Origin: Methylococcaceae bacterium
GTDB taxonomy: Bacteria > Pseudomonadota > Gammaproteobacteria > Methylococcales > Methylomonadaceae
Direction of reading: 5' to 3'
Length of the DNA stretch: 33,322 nt
Assembly (NCBI GenBank): GCA_029937975.1
Contig: JAPYOW010000008.1
Span: 1 to 33,322, forward strand
Positions 16,889-25,149 of the stretch are shown here, one piece after another; within the stretch, counting starts at the first letter, position 1; the number at the start of each line of letters is the position of its first letter. The notes beneath the pieces were generated by a model that saw nothing but the letters and a program-made list of their open reading frames with translations, ran no database searches and had not been told where the DNA came from. The translations under genes were made by a program, and so were the position numbers.

Positions 16889-17579
16889 TTGGTTTAATAT
16901 TATACAGGATAACCTGCTACCGCCTACCTGCATCTTATGTGGCCAGCATGGATTTGACTCTCAAGATATCTGTCACGCGTGTTTTATTGATCTTAAAAAA
17001 AACCTGTGCTGTTGCTCTCGCTGTGCAAAAATATTGAAAACAACCCAGCTAAAGCCTTTACTATGCGGGGCTTGCATCAGTCAAACCCCGGCCTTTGATG
17101 GCACTTATGCCCCCTTTATATACCAAGATGTTTTAGCTTATTTGGTCACTACTTTAAAATTCAATCATCAATACAAAAATGCCCGTTTACTTGGCTACCT
17201 GTTAGCTGATTATTTGCAGAAAACCGCTGAACTTCCAGAAATAATCATCCCTGTTCCGCTCCATCCACAACGATTTCGTGAGCGGGGATTTAATCAGTCG
17301 ATAGAAATTGCAAAATCGCTTTCCAGACACCTCAATATCCCTATTGATACGCAATCTTGTATCCGAAAGCGAAATACCCTGCATCAAATTGACTTGCCTG
17401 CCAGACAGCGACAGTCCAATATGAAACAAGCATTTAAAGTCAAACAGCCCATGAAAGCCCGGCATATTGCCATTTTGGATGATGTGATGACAACGGGCTC
17501 CACGGTGAACGAACTGGCAAAGGTGCTAAAACAATCCGGTGTTAATCGCGTTGATATCTGGGTCTGTGGTAGAGCTTAA
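16878..17579 (+). CDS. comF: ComF/GntX family phosphoribosyltransferase-like protein
   Basis: The 233-residue protein has an N-terminal cysteine-rich zinc-ribbon-like part (CILCG, CHAC, CSRC, CGAC) and a C-terminal type I phosphoribosyltransferase fold with the PRPP loop IAILDDVMTTGSTVNEL. Family members include GntX/YhgH and ComF, linked to DNA uptake or use of DNA as a nutrient; the exact reaction is not established. Divergence from bioB is common in gammaproteobacteria. No clear Shine-Dalgarno sequence precedes the ATG, which lies inside the candidate BirA site. Confidence 0.9.
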   Translation: MVNNWFNIIQDNLLPPTCILCGQHGFDSQDICHACFIDLKKNLCCCSRCAKILKTTQLKPLLCGACISQTPAFDGTYAPFIYQDVLAYLVTTLKFNHQYKNARLLGYLLADYLQKTAELPEIIIPVPLHPQRFRERGFNQSIEIAKSLSRHLNIPIDTQSCIRKRNTLHQIDLPARQRQSNMKQAFKVKQPMKARHIAILDDVMTTGSTVNELAKVLKQSGVNRVDIWVCGRA

Positions 17580-17687
17580 AGGTCAATTTCATCGGCTAAT
17601 TTAACAAAAAAACAATCCGGCCACCTTACTGTCAAAGCCCCCAGAATTTATGCGCTCACGTTGTTGACAAACATGACATTGACTCGC

Positions 17688-18425
17688 TTACAAGCCCTGC
17701 ATAAGTCGTCTGCCATGCTGTCTTAACCACAGTCTCTGTTTCTGGTATTCAGGCAGATGTTGCGCAACTAAAGACCAGAACCGGGTTGAATGATTTCTTT
17801 CTTTGATATGGCAAAGCTCATGCACCACCACATATTCCAAAACTTCTGGCGGCGCCATGATTAACAGCCAGTTGATATGGATATCATTATGAATACCACA
17901 ACTACCCCAGCGACTTTTTTGCGTTTTTATTTTAACCAAACGAGGATACAGTTGATATTTTTCAGCATGTAATGCCACATAAGTCGTGACCCTTTTCCGG
18001 GCCTGAGCTTTCATCCAGTCCATTAAAGAAAGTCTGATCAACTCACTGTCATCTTGTCCCGGTGAACACGCAGAAAAACAGATCTTAAACTCCTGCTCAT
18101 GTAGTTCAATTTTTACTTTTTTCACGCTTGATGGCTGCAAGGATAACTTAATCTGCTGGCCTTGGTATGGGACTAAAACACCATCACTGTAATGCGCTGC
18201 GCCCCATTTTTTTTGGGCTTTAACTTCAATGTTTAATTTATTTTGTGCCTTCACTACCCAGTCTTGCTTCATGGATACAAAGGCATGAATTTGTCGCGCA
18301 CTGACTCGCATGGGAGCAACCACTTCTATTTTTTCTGTAGTCACAACAATACGTGTTTTTGTCGCTCGATGACTACGCCGAATAGTGTATTTAAAAGACA
18401 GGGTGTTAATCATTAATTCATTCAA
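17688..18425 (-). CDS. YgjP-like (DUF45) zinc metallopeptidase
   Basis: The 245-residue protein has the YgjP/DUF45 layout: a beta-rich N-terminal half, the motif KSRWGSCG, WLLIMAPPEVLEYVVVHELCH with the zinc site HELCH, and a third His in RNHSTRFW, ending in a basic helix (LWLRQHGRRLM). These domains resemble SprT/WLM metallopeptidases; the substrate is unknown. It lies 43 bp after the LapD-like remnant and is convergent with comF. Confidence 0.88.
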   Translation of the reverse strand: MNELMINTLSFKYTIRRSHRATKTRIVVTTEKIEVVAPMRVSARQIHAFVSMKQDWVVKAQNKLNIEVKAQKKWGAAHYSDGVLVPYQGQQIKLSLQPSSVKKVKIELHEQEFKICFSACSPGQDDSELIRLSLMDWMKAQARKRVTTYVALHAEKYQLYPRLVKIKTQKSRWGSCGIHNDIHINWLLIMAPPEVLEYVVVHELCHIKERNHSTRFWSLVAQHLPEYQKQRLWLRQHGRRLMQGL

Positions 18426-18468
18426 AAAGTATGGTTGAGCATACGCCTTATTAACTCATTCCACATAT

Positions 18469-18645
18469 TTAAACCCTATAGGGGCTGATCGATAAGCCTA
18501 GTGATGTTGCGATATCCTGAGCATGCCCCTGCGCCTCATTTTCTAAACAACCCCTGCTTTTATTAATACTCAACAGTAAATCAAGCCTGAAAACCACTAA
18601 GAACCTAACTGCAATCATTACTACCAGTTGTTTGGATAATGACAT
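18469..18645 (-). pseudogene. Truncated N-terminus of a LapD/MoxY-type c-di-GMP signalling protein
   Basis: A 58-codon frame, below the track cut-off, begins MSLSKQLVVMIAVRFLVV and continues through ENEAQGHAQDIATSLGLSIS before a stop. This is the pattern of the start of LapD_MoxY_N proteins: a first membrane helix, then the periplasmic HAQDTATSLGLSLSP-like segment, which normally lead to HAMP, GGDEF and EAL domains. Everything after about residue 56 is missing. A good ribosome site (CAGGAAAC) lies just before the ATG, 15 bp after the hemoglobin gene. I infer a decayed remnant that may still be translated as a one-helix peptide. Confidence 0.65.
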
Positions 18646-18660
18646 AATTGTTTCCTGTGA

Positions 18661-19050
18661 TTATTGATTGACCATACGCATGGCCAGTTGATCAAGGGAC
18701 GCGAGCAACCGTGTTTTGAGCACTTCATTGACTGTCATTTCTGCCATAGCTTTAGTCAGACACATCATCCACTGCTCTTTATCAGAGTGTTCGATAATAA
18801 ATTTAAGATGGCGCCGTCTTAGCCTAGGGTGCCCAAATTCCTGAATAAATAAATCAGGACCACCTAACCAGCCCGATAAAAATTTAAACAACGCTCCTTT
18901 TGCAATTGATAAATCCTGCGTATGCTTGCTTCTGATACCTTTAGCCTCAGGCAACGTATCCATATAAAAATAGAAACGTTCGACCAGAACCCGGAGCTGC
19001 GTCTCCCCGCCTATTAGTTCATATGGTGTTGATGTTAAATTCTCAGTCAT
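18661..19050 (-). CDS. Group II truncated hemoglobin
   Basis: The 129-residue protein matches the group II truncated hemoglobins (YjbI/GlbO type): YELIGGETQLRVLVERFYFYM, TLPEAKGIR, LFKFLSGWLGGPDLF, FGHPRLRRRH with proximal His81, and Trp94 (EQWMMC) at the G8 position. Such proteins bind oxygen or NO and are linked to NO or peroxide handling. It is upstream of, and probably co-transcribed with, the truncated LapD-like gene. A globin beside a c-di-GMP protein suggests a former heme-gas signalling pair, which is inference. Confidence 0.92.
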   Translation of the reverse strand: MTENLTSTPYELIGGETQLRVLVERFYFYMDTLPEAKGIRSKHTQDLSIAKGALFKFLSGWLGGPDLFIQEFGHPRLRRRHLKFIIEHSDKEQWMMCLTKAMAEMTVNEVLKTRLLASLDQLAMRMVNQ

Positions 19051-19166
19051 TTTTTTATCAATATACTGTAACTAATCGCTTCACTAAAATTACTTTCAAT
19101 TCAATGAAACTCTTGTAGTATTATAAGGTCATTTGAAGCAGTATTTTAACATAAGGAAACATTACC

Positions 19167-19835
19167 ATGCGATTACACACAGTGGCTTCTCATTCCGAAG
19201 CCAGCATTTTATCTACCAATAAAATGCTAAGAAATACCTATACTTTGTTGTCTATGACATTGGTTTTTAGTGCTGCAGCTGCAGGCTTGGCCATGTATTT
19301 AAATTTACCTCACCCTGGAATGATTATTACCATGGTTGGTTATTTTGGTTTACTTTTTTTAACGAGTAAATTTAGCAATAGTGCATTGGGTTTACTCTTT
19401 GTATTTGCTTTGACCGGCTTTATGGGACTTACACTAGGCCCCATTTTAAACATGTACCTGAATACTTTTAGCAATGGGCATGAATTAGTAATCACCGCTT
19501 TAGGCGGTACAGGTGTGATTTTTCTTGGTCTATCGGGTTATGCATTAACTACCCGTAAAGACTTTAGTTTTCTCGGTGGCTTTCTAATGGTAGGCGTTCT
19601 AGTTGCCTTTTTAGCCGGTATTGGTGCTATGGTATTTGCTATTCCAGCCTTATCACTAGCCGTTTCAGCCATGTTCATATTACTGATGTCTGGCCTGATT
19701 TTATTTCAGACCAGTGCAATCATTAATGGTGGAGAAACCAACTATATAATGGCAACAGTCTCTTTATACATTTCAATCTATAATTTATTTTTAAGCCTTT
19801 TACATTTATTGGCAGCATTTAACGGTGAAGACTAA
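19167..19835 (+). CDS. Bax inhibitor-1 / YccA family membrane protein
   Basis: The 222-residue protein has a short polar N-terminus (SILSTNKMLRNTYTLLS, the usual BI-1 entry) and seven hydrophobic segments, including GLTLGPILNMYL and LILFQTSAIINGGETNYIMAT, which holds the conserved late motif. BI-1 family proteins are multi-helix membrane proteins implicated in calcium leak and stress; bacterial YccA interacts with FtsH. A good ribosome site (AAGGAAAC) precedes the ATG. An intrinsic terminator starts 12 bp after its stop. Confidence 0.93.
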   Translation: MRLHTVASHSEASILSTNKMLRNTYTLLSMTLVFSAAAAGLAMYLNLPHPGMIITMVGYFGLLFLTSKFSNSALGLLFVFALTGFMGLTLGPILNMYLNTFSNGHELVITALGGTGVIFLGLSGYALTTRKDFSFLGGFLMVGVLVAFLAGIGAMVFAIPALSLAVSAMFILLMSGLILFQTSAIINGGETNYIMATVSLYISIYNLFLSLLHLLAAFNGED

Positions 19836-20412
19836 CGCTTTATTCTTAAAAAACCCAATAGTTTTGGCTATTGGGTTTTTTTGTTTTACCCTGCTGAGCA
19901 GTGCCTGTGAATCAGCAAAAACACCGGCTCAAGTCACTGCAACATTTTGGAGGGCGATTTCTGAAAAGAATCTAAGTCTTGCTAAACACTATTGCAATAC
20001 CTCATCACAAACACTCCTTGATACGCCAACTGTTTTATTTGACCAGACCACTTTTGCTTATGGCAAAATTGTCATTGAAGGCAAGCATGCGACTGTAGAA
20101 ACCCGGGTATCCCCCCTCATCAACAAAAGATCATCCTTCACGACCGTTCTGATTCAAGAAGAAAATCACTGGAAAGTTGATTATCAACACTCTGTAGAAA
20201 ACCTATCGGGCAACTCTGTTAATGCTTTTTTTCAGGAGTTACATGCTTTAGGAAACAACATTAATCAGCAACTGGAACAACAACTCCCCATCCTCGAAAA
20301 AGAAATTAACGCTATTGGAAAGACATTAAAACAACACATTGAGGAATTTACAAATGAACTCAAGAACGCATTACCGGAAGAACAAAACAACCCTTATCAG
20401 AATACCATCTGA
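19825..20412 (+). CDS. Lipoprotein with DUF4878-like domain
   Basis: The 195-residue product begins with a GTG that overlaps the preceding gene by 11 bases. Residues 1-28 form a lipoprotein signal peptide with lipobox LLSSAC. The mature part begins ESAKTPAQVTATFWRAISEKNLSLAKHYC and continues through an NTF2-like domain of the DUF4878 kind (FTTVLIQEENHWKVDYQ), then an amphipathic, Gln/Glu/Lys-rich C-terminal helix of about 60 residues. Function unknown. Its signal-peptide codons are also an intrinsic terminator, so expression from the upstream gene should depend on readthrough. The start is uncertain, but no ATG alternative keeps the signal peptide. Confidence 0.75.
   Translation: MKTNALFLKNPIVLAIGFFCFTLLSSACESAKTPAQVTATFWRAISEKNLSLAKHYCNTSSQTLLDTPTVLFDQTTFAYGKIVIEGKHATVETRVSPLINKRSSFTTVLIQEENHWKVDYQHSVENLSGNSVNAFFQELHALGNNINQQLEQQLPILEKEINAIGKTLKQHIEEFTNELKNALPEEQNNPYQNTI
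19848..19882 (+). terminator. Intrinsic terminator inside the lipoprotein signal-peptide codons
   Basis: AAAAAACCCAATAG, a six-base loop and CTATTGGGTTTTTTT give a perfect eight-pair GC-containing stem extended by six A-T pairs, with a seven-T run. It is one of the strongest terminators in the window and suits the end of the BI-1 gene. It lies entirely inside codons 8-20 of the next gene. Confidence 0.85.
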
Positions 20413-20553
20413 TGAATGCTAGGTCCGCTGTCACAGGTTCGAATTTATTCGCACTCTGTAGCAAATAAGCTAACAGTAGGACAAGCATCGCAATAATACT
20501 TATTTTTTTGAGCGCTTTCCCACCTCATCCACTATTTCTACACTTTCTGCCAT
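20360..20553 (-). pseudogene. Frameshifted remnant of a small one-helix protein
   Basis: With ribosome site AGGTGG before the ATG, the frame reads MAESVEIVDEVGKRSKK and stops at 20500. At that point seven A residues are arranged as A-AAA-AAA, and the -1 frame continues into a hydrophobic segment (ISIIAMLVLLLAYLLQ) and 30 further residues, overlapping the end of the lipoprotein gene. The beginning resembles, from memory, short proteins of the DUF4337 type whose C-terminal part is absent here. I favour a decayed gene; programmed frameshifting is the alternative. Confidence 0.4.
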
Positions 20554-20846
20554 TTCAAATTCCACCTAAATATTGTTATTTCCGGGACCTTATTTAAGAT
20601 AAGCAAAATATTGACCAAGTATTAAAAAAAAATTATTTCAATTACTTATAATAAGTTATAAAATATAAATCACGACTCAGCCCCAAAGTTAGTCTTGAGA
20701 AACGGATAAGACAGGCAAAAAGATACGTTTAAGATAATTGCCTTATTAAATCTATACACCCCTCCCTAAAATAATTTAGACAAGCATATACCCCCGCAAA
20801 GTAGAGATAACACCCTAGCCTTTAAGCGAGAGAAAACACTAAATCC

Positions 20847-21599
20847 ATGAAACCAAAGGATCCCTTTTCAATTTTTATTGCCGATGACAATGAAATAAAT
20901 CGATTATTATTACAGTCTCAGCTTGAGTCACATTGTAATAATTTAACGCTGGCTGGCGATGGGAAAGTAGCTCTCGACTATCTACAAAAAAATAAGTATG
21001 ACCTGATATTACTGGATTTGCATATGCCATATTTGAGTGGACGCGATCTGATAAAAATCATAAAAAAAGCAGATGCCATTAATAAAGATTCACCCGTCGT
21101 TGCTATTACTGCTCACACACAACGCCATCAAAGACAATCACTGATCGATATAGGATTTGATGAATGTCTGATAAAACCTATTCTCCAGGAAGAATTAACC
21201 ACCATACTCAACCTATGGCTACCGACTTCATCACAAGCCAATCTGGATCAGCATAATTACAGCTATACTTCCGCAATGCTGGAAAAAACTGCGGGCAATA
21301 AAGAACTGGCATCGACTCTTTTCTATAAATTGTTTTCTGAACTCCCGACACAAACTCAAATAATCGAGAATGCATTAGCGATAAATGACTTGAAGCTTGC
21401 CAAACAAATAACCCACAAACTGCATGGTTCTGTCAGCTTTTGTGGCTTTACAGAGATTCAGGCCAAAGTAAATGATCTAGAAACCAGCCTGATAGTAAAT
21501 GACCATCAGTCGATCCAATCGCATTTTGTTGCTGTAAGAAACAAGATCATTGATTTTATGAAGTCGAGAACCACCATTCTTGACGAGTTAACGCATTAG
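20847..21599 (+). CDS. Stand-alone REC-HPt phosphorelay protein
   Basis: The 250-residue protein has a receiver domain (about residues 7-125) with acidic Asp13/Asp14, phosphoacceptor Asp57 (LLDLHMP), Thr88 and Lys110, then a linker and an HPt domain with the phosphorylatable His190 in ITHKLHGSVSFCGF. There is no kinase and no DNA-binding domain. The REC-HPt pair looks like the C-terminal end of a BarA/GacS-type hybrid kinase released as a separate protein. No partner gene is adjacent. About 290 bp upstream contain no gene and should hold the promoter. Confidence 0.9.
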   Translation: MKPKDPFSIFIADDNEINRLLLQSQLESHCNNLTLAGDGKVALDYLQKNKYDLILLDLHMPYLSGRDLIKIIKKADAINKDSPVVAITAHTQRHQRQSLIDIGFDECLIKPILQEELTTILNLWLPTSSQANLDQHNYSYTSAMLEKTAGNKELASTLFYKLFSELPTQTQIIENALAINDLKLAKQITHKLHGSVSFCGFTEIQAKVNDLETSLIVNDHQSIQSHFVAVRNKIIDFMKSRTTILDELTH

Positions 21600-21690
21600 C
21601 ATCACCCCCCTCTAAAACCGGCGCCTTACACTCTCCCTCTTTAATAAAGTACACTTTATCAACCCATTTAAATCCTGAAGTCTTATCCAT
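21556..21690 (-). other. Possible small or degenerate ORF, 44 codons
   Basis: On the minus strand an ATG at 21690, preceded by AAGG, opens 44 codons (MDKTSGFKWVDKVYFIKEGE...). The same frame is open further upstream to about 21790 but without another ATG. The composition looks like real protein (KDKILIKVMDKTSGFKWVDKV) rather than noise, possibly the tail of a decayed periplasmic protein. It overlaps the 3' end of the REC-HPt gene. No family recognised. The next 260 bp up to hinT show no gene. Confidence 0.25.
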
Positions 21691-21953
21691 CACCTTGATC
21701 AGGATTTTGTCTTTAGCGCTTTGTTGTCTGCTGCAGACGAACAGTAGACTTTGTTGTGACTCACAGAAAAATAACGGCTGGAATCAGCCGCTTAAAACTG
21801 CTGTCTGCATTCTCGCTTATATTTGGATAACGGGAGGCTCGGTGTCATAGGATGCAGAGCGTCCTTAGAAAAATACCTACACGCAGCGCGAAACCAGGTC
21901 TATCCTACCAGCCAGAGTTAGCGATAAACGTATATGAGCTTTTATATGCTGAT

Positions 21954-22292
21954 TTAACCAGGAGGCCAGGTGAGCTGTCTGCCACCTAATAAATGCATAT
22001 GCAAATGATACACTTCCTGCCCCCCCTGTTTATTACAATTAAAGACGGTTCTATAACCCTCTTCGGCCAAACCTTCCTGTTTGGCTAATTGAATGGCACA
22101 CTGTAACAAATGACCGCTGAGCGTTGCATCCTCCAGATCATTCAAGGTCGCAACATGTGCTTTAGGAATAATTAATATATGCACCGGGGCTTGTGGGTTG
22201 ATATCTCTGAAGGCCAAAACATGCTCATCTTCAAAAACCACATCGGGTTTAATTTCACCTGTCACCATCATACAAAACAAACAATCCGTCAT
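21954..22292 (-). CDS. hinT: HIT family nucleotide hydrolase (HinT)
   Basis: The 112-residue protein is a histidine-triad hydrolase of the Hint branch, which splits purine nucleoside phosphoramidates and aminoacyl-adenylates. It begins CLFCMMVTGEI with two zinc-type Cys, has VLAFRDINPQAPVHILIIPKAH in the middle, and ends with the triad motif HLHMHLLGGRQLTWPPG. It lies 26 bp after recR on the same strand. Confidence 0.95.
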   Translation of the reverse strand: MTDCLFCMMVTGEIKPDVVFEDEHVLAFRDINPQAPVHILIIPKAHVATLNDLEDATLSGHLLQCAIQLAKQEGLAEEGYRTVFNCNKQGGQEVYHLHMHLLGGRQLTWPPG

Positions 22293-22318
22293 TTTTTTAT
22301 TCTCATCTGAATATTCAT

Positions 22319-22918
22319 CTACGGCATATCCCGTCGCCCATCAAAAGCATGAGACAAGGTACCACTGTCAATAAATTCAAGCTCTCCTCCCATAGGCACG
22401 CCATGTGCAATTCTACTGGCTTGAATATGATACTTCCTAGCTACTTCAGCAATATAATGTGCCGTAGCTTCACCTTCCACGGTGGAGTTAGTGGCTAAAA
22501 TAATTTCTTTGATCAGCCCTTGAGAAAATCGTTGTTCTAGCAGCTCCATACCTAATTCATCCGGCCCGATACCATCAAGCGGTGACAACCGTCCATTTAA
22601 CACAAAATAAACGCCTTTAAAAACGACGGCCTGATCAACTACCCACACATCTGCCGGACTTTCTACTACACAGACAATGGATTGATCTCTGGCAGCATGC
22701 GCACAAATTTCACATAAAGGTAGTTCCGTTAATGTTCTACACTGCTGGCAATGGCCGATTTCATCAATCGCTCGCCGTATAGTATCGGCTAATTGCTTTG
22801 CGCCTTGTTTATCCCGTAGCAGCAAATGAAATGCCATGCGCTGTGCTGATTTTGGCCCCACGCCAGGCAAACAACATAAGGACTGAATTAACTGACCCAG
22901 TAGTCCCTTTCCCTGCAT
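22319..22918 (-). CDS. recR: Recombination mediator protein RecR
   Basis: RecR works with RecO and RecF to load RecA at single-stranded gaps. The 199-residue protein has the helix-hairpin-helix LPGVGPKSAQRMAFHLL, a four-Cys zinc finger (CQQCRTLTELPLCEIC), and a Toprim domain beginning VCVVESPADVW with ILATNSTVEGEATAHYI, ending near LSHAFDGRRDM. It starts on the last base of the ybaB stop. dnaX-ybaB-recR is the usual proteobacterial order. Confidence 0.97.
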   Translation of the reverse strand: MQGKGLLGQLIQSLCCLPGVGPKSAQRMAFHLLLRDKQGAKQLADTIRRAIDEIGHCQQCRTLTELPLCEICAHAARDQSIVCVVESPADVWVVDQAVVFKGVYFVLNGRLSPLDGIGPDELGMELLEQRFSQGLIKEIILATNSTVEGEATAHYIAEVARKYHIQASRIAHGVPMGGELEFIDSGTLSHAFDGRRDMP

Positions 22919-23241
22919 TAGAATGGCATTTGAAAACCAGGAGGCAAAGGGAGTCCTGCAGTTAATTCTGCCATTTTTTCTTTTTTCATTTTAGACACTT
23001 TATGTACCGCATCATTAATGGCTGCTGCCACCAAGTCTTCCAGCATGTCTTTATCATCCGCTAATAATGAATCATCAATGGTCACCTTTCTGACTTCGCG
23101 CTTGCCCGTCATTAAGATAGAAACCAGACCGGCACCGGCTTCTCCATGAATTTGCATGGAAGCTAATTCATCCTGCGCTTTTTTTACATCCTCTTGCATT
23201 TTTTGGGCTTGTTGCATAATGTTACCCAGTGCATTTTTCAT
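22918..23241 (-). CDS. ybaB: YbaB/EbfC nucleoid-associated protein
   Basis: The 107-residue protein is a small DNA-binding protein that acts as a dimer. It has the standard pattern: a helical N-terminus ([26 protein letters not shown]), a strand region ending in [11 protein letters not shown], and a second helix ([23 protein letters not shown]) with a short Gly/Pro tail. It is tightly linked to recR and lies 267 bp after dnaX. That gap shows no gene or obvious terminator. Confidence 0.96.
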   Translation of the reverse strand: MKNALGNIMQQAQKMQEDVKKAQDELASMQIHGEAGAGLVSILMTGKREVRKVTIDDSLLADDKDMLEDLVAAAINDAVHKVSKMKKEKMAELTAGLPLPPGFQMPF

Positions 23242-23508
23242 AACTTCTCCGCGTTTGTAATGGCTGTTGTAATTTGAAACATGTGTAATCTAGTGTAGAT
23301 TTTATAAAATTCCATGTATTTTTACCATGAAGCCAATGCATATTTTGCATCTTGAACATATACCTCCATGCAATATATTCATGGCCCTCACGGTCTAAAC
23401 CAAGGACAGGAAACCGACATAAATAAATTCATACGCCCGGTTTTATATCAAGGCTCCGCCTCCTGAGTGCCTGATAACCCTGCTTACCCGGTGCTGAATC
23501 AGACCTGT

Positions 23509-25113
23509 TTATCGCGATAAAGGTTCAGTCGTCCCAGGCATGACCCGGGCATCAAAATGATCTTTCAAAGCCTGAACATTTTCATCTGTATTTATTGAAT
23601 CTACCGCATCCTGCTGTCGTTGCTCACCTTTCTGTATGATTTTCTTAGCCGGGGTCTCCCCCTGAATTTCGCCGAATTCAATGGTCAACTTGACTGGGTG
23701 AGAACAATATTGCTGTAATGCTGTTTGTAGCTTTTCTTCCGCGCGAGGCGTTTTCAGCTCTGCATATCCAGAATCTAACAGTAAATTACAAACTTTATCA
23801 TCCAGACCTTTCAATACACAGTTACTGGCCAGTTGCAGTGCAAAGCCTCGTAGTTTCATTTTAGCAACCATCTCTGACCAGCTTTTTACCTCACCCTTCT
23901 GCTCAGCTGCGCTTTCGTCTACCGGTCTTTCTTTAACCGCTAGGGGCGTTGCCTCGGGTGCTGGTTTTATAACGCGAGCTTGATTTTGTCCAGCAACATT
24001 AACCTTTTGCTTTTGATCTGACGCTGCGGAGTTATCCGGTCTAAACGTGAGCATTCTCAGCATCACCATTTCAAACCCACTGCGTGGGTCAGGCGCCAAA
24101 TCCAAATCTCCCTGGCCCTGCAAGGCTATTTGGTAAAACAATTGAACATCTTCGGTAATAAGTAGCTGGGCCAGCTTAGGAATAATATCTGAGGCGCAAT
24201 CATTATCCACAAAGCCGGGAATCATTTGCGTGATGGTGACTCTATGTAAAACCGCTAAAACCTGCTGCAAGATTGCTGAAAAATCCGGTGTTAATTGTGA
24301 AACATCGGCTATTTTCTGTAGCAATTCAACGGCATTATTATTGGCTAATGCCAGTAGAATATCATCGACAGGCTGCTGCGCAACAGTACCCAGCATCGTT
24401 GTCACTGTTTCTAGCGCAACTTCGCCATTGCCAAAAGAAATCGCTTGATCAAGCAAACTTAACCCATCCCGCAAACTTCCATCCGCAGCACGGGATAAAA
24501 GTTTTAATGCGCCAGTATCAAACTTTATCTTCTCTTGTGCCAATATAAAGCACATCTGTGTGCTAATTTGCTCAGGCAGTAGTCGTTTAAGATTAAATTG
24601 CAGACAGCGAGATAAAACAGTTACCGGTATTTTTTGAGGATCAGTGGTCGCTAATAAAAATTTAACATGAGGTGGCGGTTCTTCTAAAGTTTTAAGTAAT
24701 GCATTAAAACTATGGCCAGATAACATATGCACTTCATCAATCAGATAAATTTTATATTGCCCTTGATTTGGGGCATATTGTGCATTGTCCAATAAATCCC
24801 GGGTCTCTTCCACTTTTGATCGTGAAGCCGCATCCACTTCAATTAAATCTAAAAACCGACCCTCGTCGAAAGCCATACAGATATTGCATTTACCACAAGG
24901 ATTTGAATCTGTCAGATTTTCACAATTCATTGCTTTTGCCAAAATTCTGGCAACTGTAGTTTTACCTACACCGCGGGTACCGGTAAACAAATAAGCATGA
25001 TGAAGTCGATTATGTTGCAAGGCATGAGACAAGGATTGACTAACATGTTCTTGACCGACAAGCTGGGTAAAATTCTGGGGGCGCCATTTTCTGGCTAAGA
25101 CCTGATAAGCCAT
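23509..25113 (-). CDS. dnaX: DNA polymerase III subunit gamma/tau
   Basis: This is the clamp-loader ATPase that also holds polymerase cores together. I start at the ATG at 25113, which gives 534 residues beginning MAYQVLARKWRPQNF as in other DnaX; the track start adds 17 unrelated codons. Motifs are Walker A GTRGVGKTTVA, zinc Cys of CGKCNICMAF, DEVHML, and LLKTLEEPP with the SRC sensor in VLSRCLQF. Domains IV-V from about residue 370 are less conserved and end in a tau-type C-terminus. No A-AAA-AAG frameshift site is visible, so only the long form is expected. The SRP RNA is 36 bp upstream. Confidence 0.96.
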   Translation of the reverse strand: MAYQVLARKWRPQNFTQLVGQEHVSQSLSHALQHNRLHHAYLFTGTRGVGKTTVARILAKAMNCENLTDSNPCGKCNICMAFDEGRFLDLIEVDAASRSKVEETRDLLDNAQYAPNQGQYKIYLIDEVHMLSGHSFNALLKTLEEPPPHVKFLLATTDPQKIPVTVLSRCLQFNLKRLLPEQISTQMCFILAQEKIKFDTGALKLLSRAADGSLRDGLSLLDQAISFGNGEVALETVTTMLGTVAQQPVDDILLALANNNAVELLQKIADVSQLTPDFSAILQQVLAVLHRVTITQMIPGFVDNDCASDIIPKLAQLLITEDVQLFYQIALQGQGDLDLAPDPRSGFEMVMLRMLTFRPDNSAASDQKQKVNVAGQNQARVIKPAPEATPLAVKERPVDESAAEQKGEVKSWSEMVAKMKLRGFALQLASNCVLKGLDDKVCNLLLDSGYAELKTPRAEEKLQTALQQYCSHPVKLTIEFGEIQGETPAKKIIQKGEQRQQDAVDSINTDENVQALKDHFDARVMPGTTEPLSR

Positions 25114-25149
25114 GAGAGACTGTGAGGAAAATAGAAGATTGGGCGGAAA

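Noticed and set aside
23300-23400. 26-codon minus-strand ORF between dnaX and ybaB
   Set aside because: It has no ribosome site or family resemblance, and the region is AT-rich with short repeats.
24620-24645. Possible dnaX frameshift site at an A6 run
   Set aside because: The codon phase (CAA AAA ATA) does not make a slippery heptamer, and it lies in the conserved ATPase region.
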